5,329 nt of DNA from Paracoccaceae bacterium. GTDB taxonomy: Bacteria; Pseudomonadota; Alphaproteobacteria; Rhodobacterales; Rhodobacteraceae. The notes beneath the pieces were generated by a model. That model saw nothing but the letters and a program-made list of their open reading frames with translations, ran no database searches and was not told the origin of the DNA. Made by a program: the position numbers and the translations under genes. Positions 5,125 to 5,329 of this stretch are shown one piece after another (the first letter of the stretch is position 1; every line of letters starts with the position of its first letter). The stretch spans positions 1 through 5,329 of the forward strand of contig JALQUQ010000200.1 in assembly GCA_023263735.1 (NCBI GenBank), given 5' to 3'.

Positions 5125-5329
5125 CTGTCGACGACCGAAAAGGTTGCGGTCAATGCCAGCCAGCCGTTGCCCTTGGCCGCAAGCACGGCCGTCAAAAGCG
5201 CGCCGACCCGGGGAATTTCATTGCCCGCCTCATCGCGCAATCCGGCAACCACATAGCGCTGATGCAGGATCGACGCGCCCGGGCCGATGGGGCGGATCTT
5301 GGTCTTGCCCGACACCAGCTTGGCAGTCC
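5121..5329 (-). CDS. NTF2-like (SnoaL/SgcJ-EcaC type) protein, C-terminal part, cut by window edge
   Basis: On the minus strand the frame is open from the right edge to a TAG at 5123-5121, giving the last 69 residues of a protein. It reads TAKLVSGKTKIRPIGPGASI, then LHQRYVVAGLRDEAGNEIPR and GALLTAVLAAKGNGWLALTA, ending FSVVDS. The alternation of strands, 'RPIGPGASILHQRYVVAGL' followed by a loop and then 'LTAVLAAKGNGWLALTATFS', resembles the C-terminal half of the small cone-shaped NTF2-like/DUF4440 fold (SgcJ/EcaC or SnoaL-like proteins), where the final strands carry 'v..k.dg.W.i...q'. An internal GTG at 5315 is in frame, but sequence upstream of it is also open, so it is unlikely to be the start. 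It converges on DUF1697 and overlaps it by four bases. The family assignment is moderate and rests on pattern only; many members bind small substrates, but no substrate can be named. Confidence 0.6.
   Translation of the reverse strand, partial: TAKLVSGKTKIRPIGPGASILHQRYVVAGLRDEAGNEIPRVGALLTAVLAAKGNGWLALTATFSVVDS

Overview
The window holds two unrelated pieces of bacterial DNA joined at about positions 480-491. From the junction to the right end (about 4.85 kb) it is GC-rich DNA in the style of alphaproteobacteria, most likely Rhodobacteraceae (the Roseobacter/Rhodobacter group). The reasons are the gene order cox3 - SURF1 - thrC - M16 processing peptidase - GNAT acetyltransferase, the preference for GCC/GCG/CTG/GGC codons, and a compact operon with overlapping stop and start codons. 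The left piece (about 1-480) has a different codon style: Leu is only CTT/CTA in the second gene, and Ala is mostly GCT/GCA. It carries the last codons of an unrecognised protein and the first third of a BMP/PnrA-type periplasmic substrate-binding protein. That codon style would suit a marine gammaproteobacterium, but this is a weak inference.

Layout: a possible 3' end of an unknown gene (3-101, +); a 5' fragment of a BMP-family lipoprotein-like or periplasmic binding protein (128 to about 487), which then runs out of frame into foreign sequence and stops at 506-508; the 38-codon 3' end of cytochrome c oxidase subunit III (about 486-608); a short intergenic stretch with a strong terminator-like hairpin and a possible competing hairpin (615-680); then SURF1 (690-1358), threonine synthase (1372-2760), an M16 zinc peptidase (2757-4016), a RimJ/RimL-type N-acetyltransferase (4016-4600) and a DUF1697 protein (4597-5124), all on the + strand. 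At the right edge the C-terminal part of an NTF2-like/SnoaL-type protein (5121-5329) lies on the - strand and ends in the same CTAG palindrome as DUF1697.

How the genes relate: cox3 and SURF1 belong to cytochrome aa3 oxidase and its assembly. thrC makes threonine, and the M16 protein is the bacterial relative of mitochondrial processing peptidase. From thrC onward each gene overlaps the next by 1-4 bases, so these four genes are probably co-transcribed and translationally coupled. I see no new multi-gene system here. The points most worth checking are the abrupt chimeric junction, which is most simply an assembly or amplification artefact, and the mutually exclusive hairpins between cox3 and SURF1.
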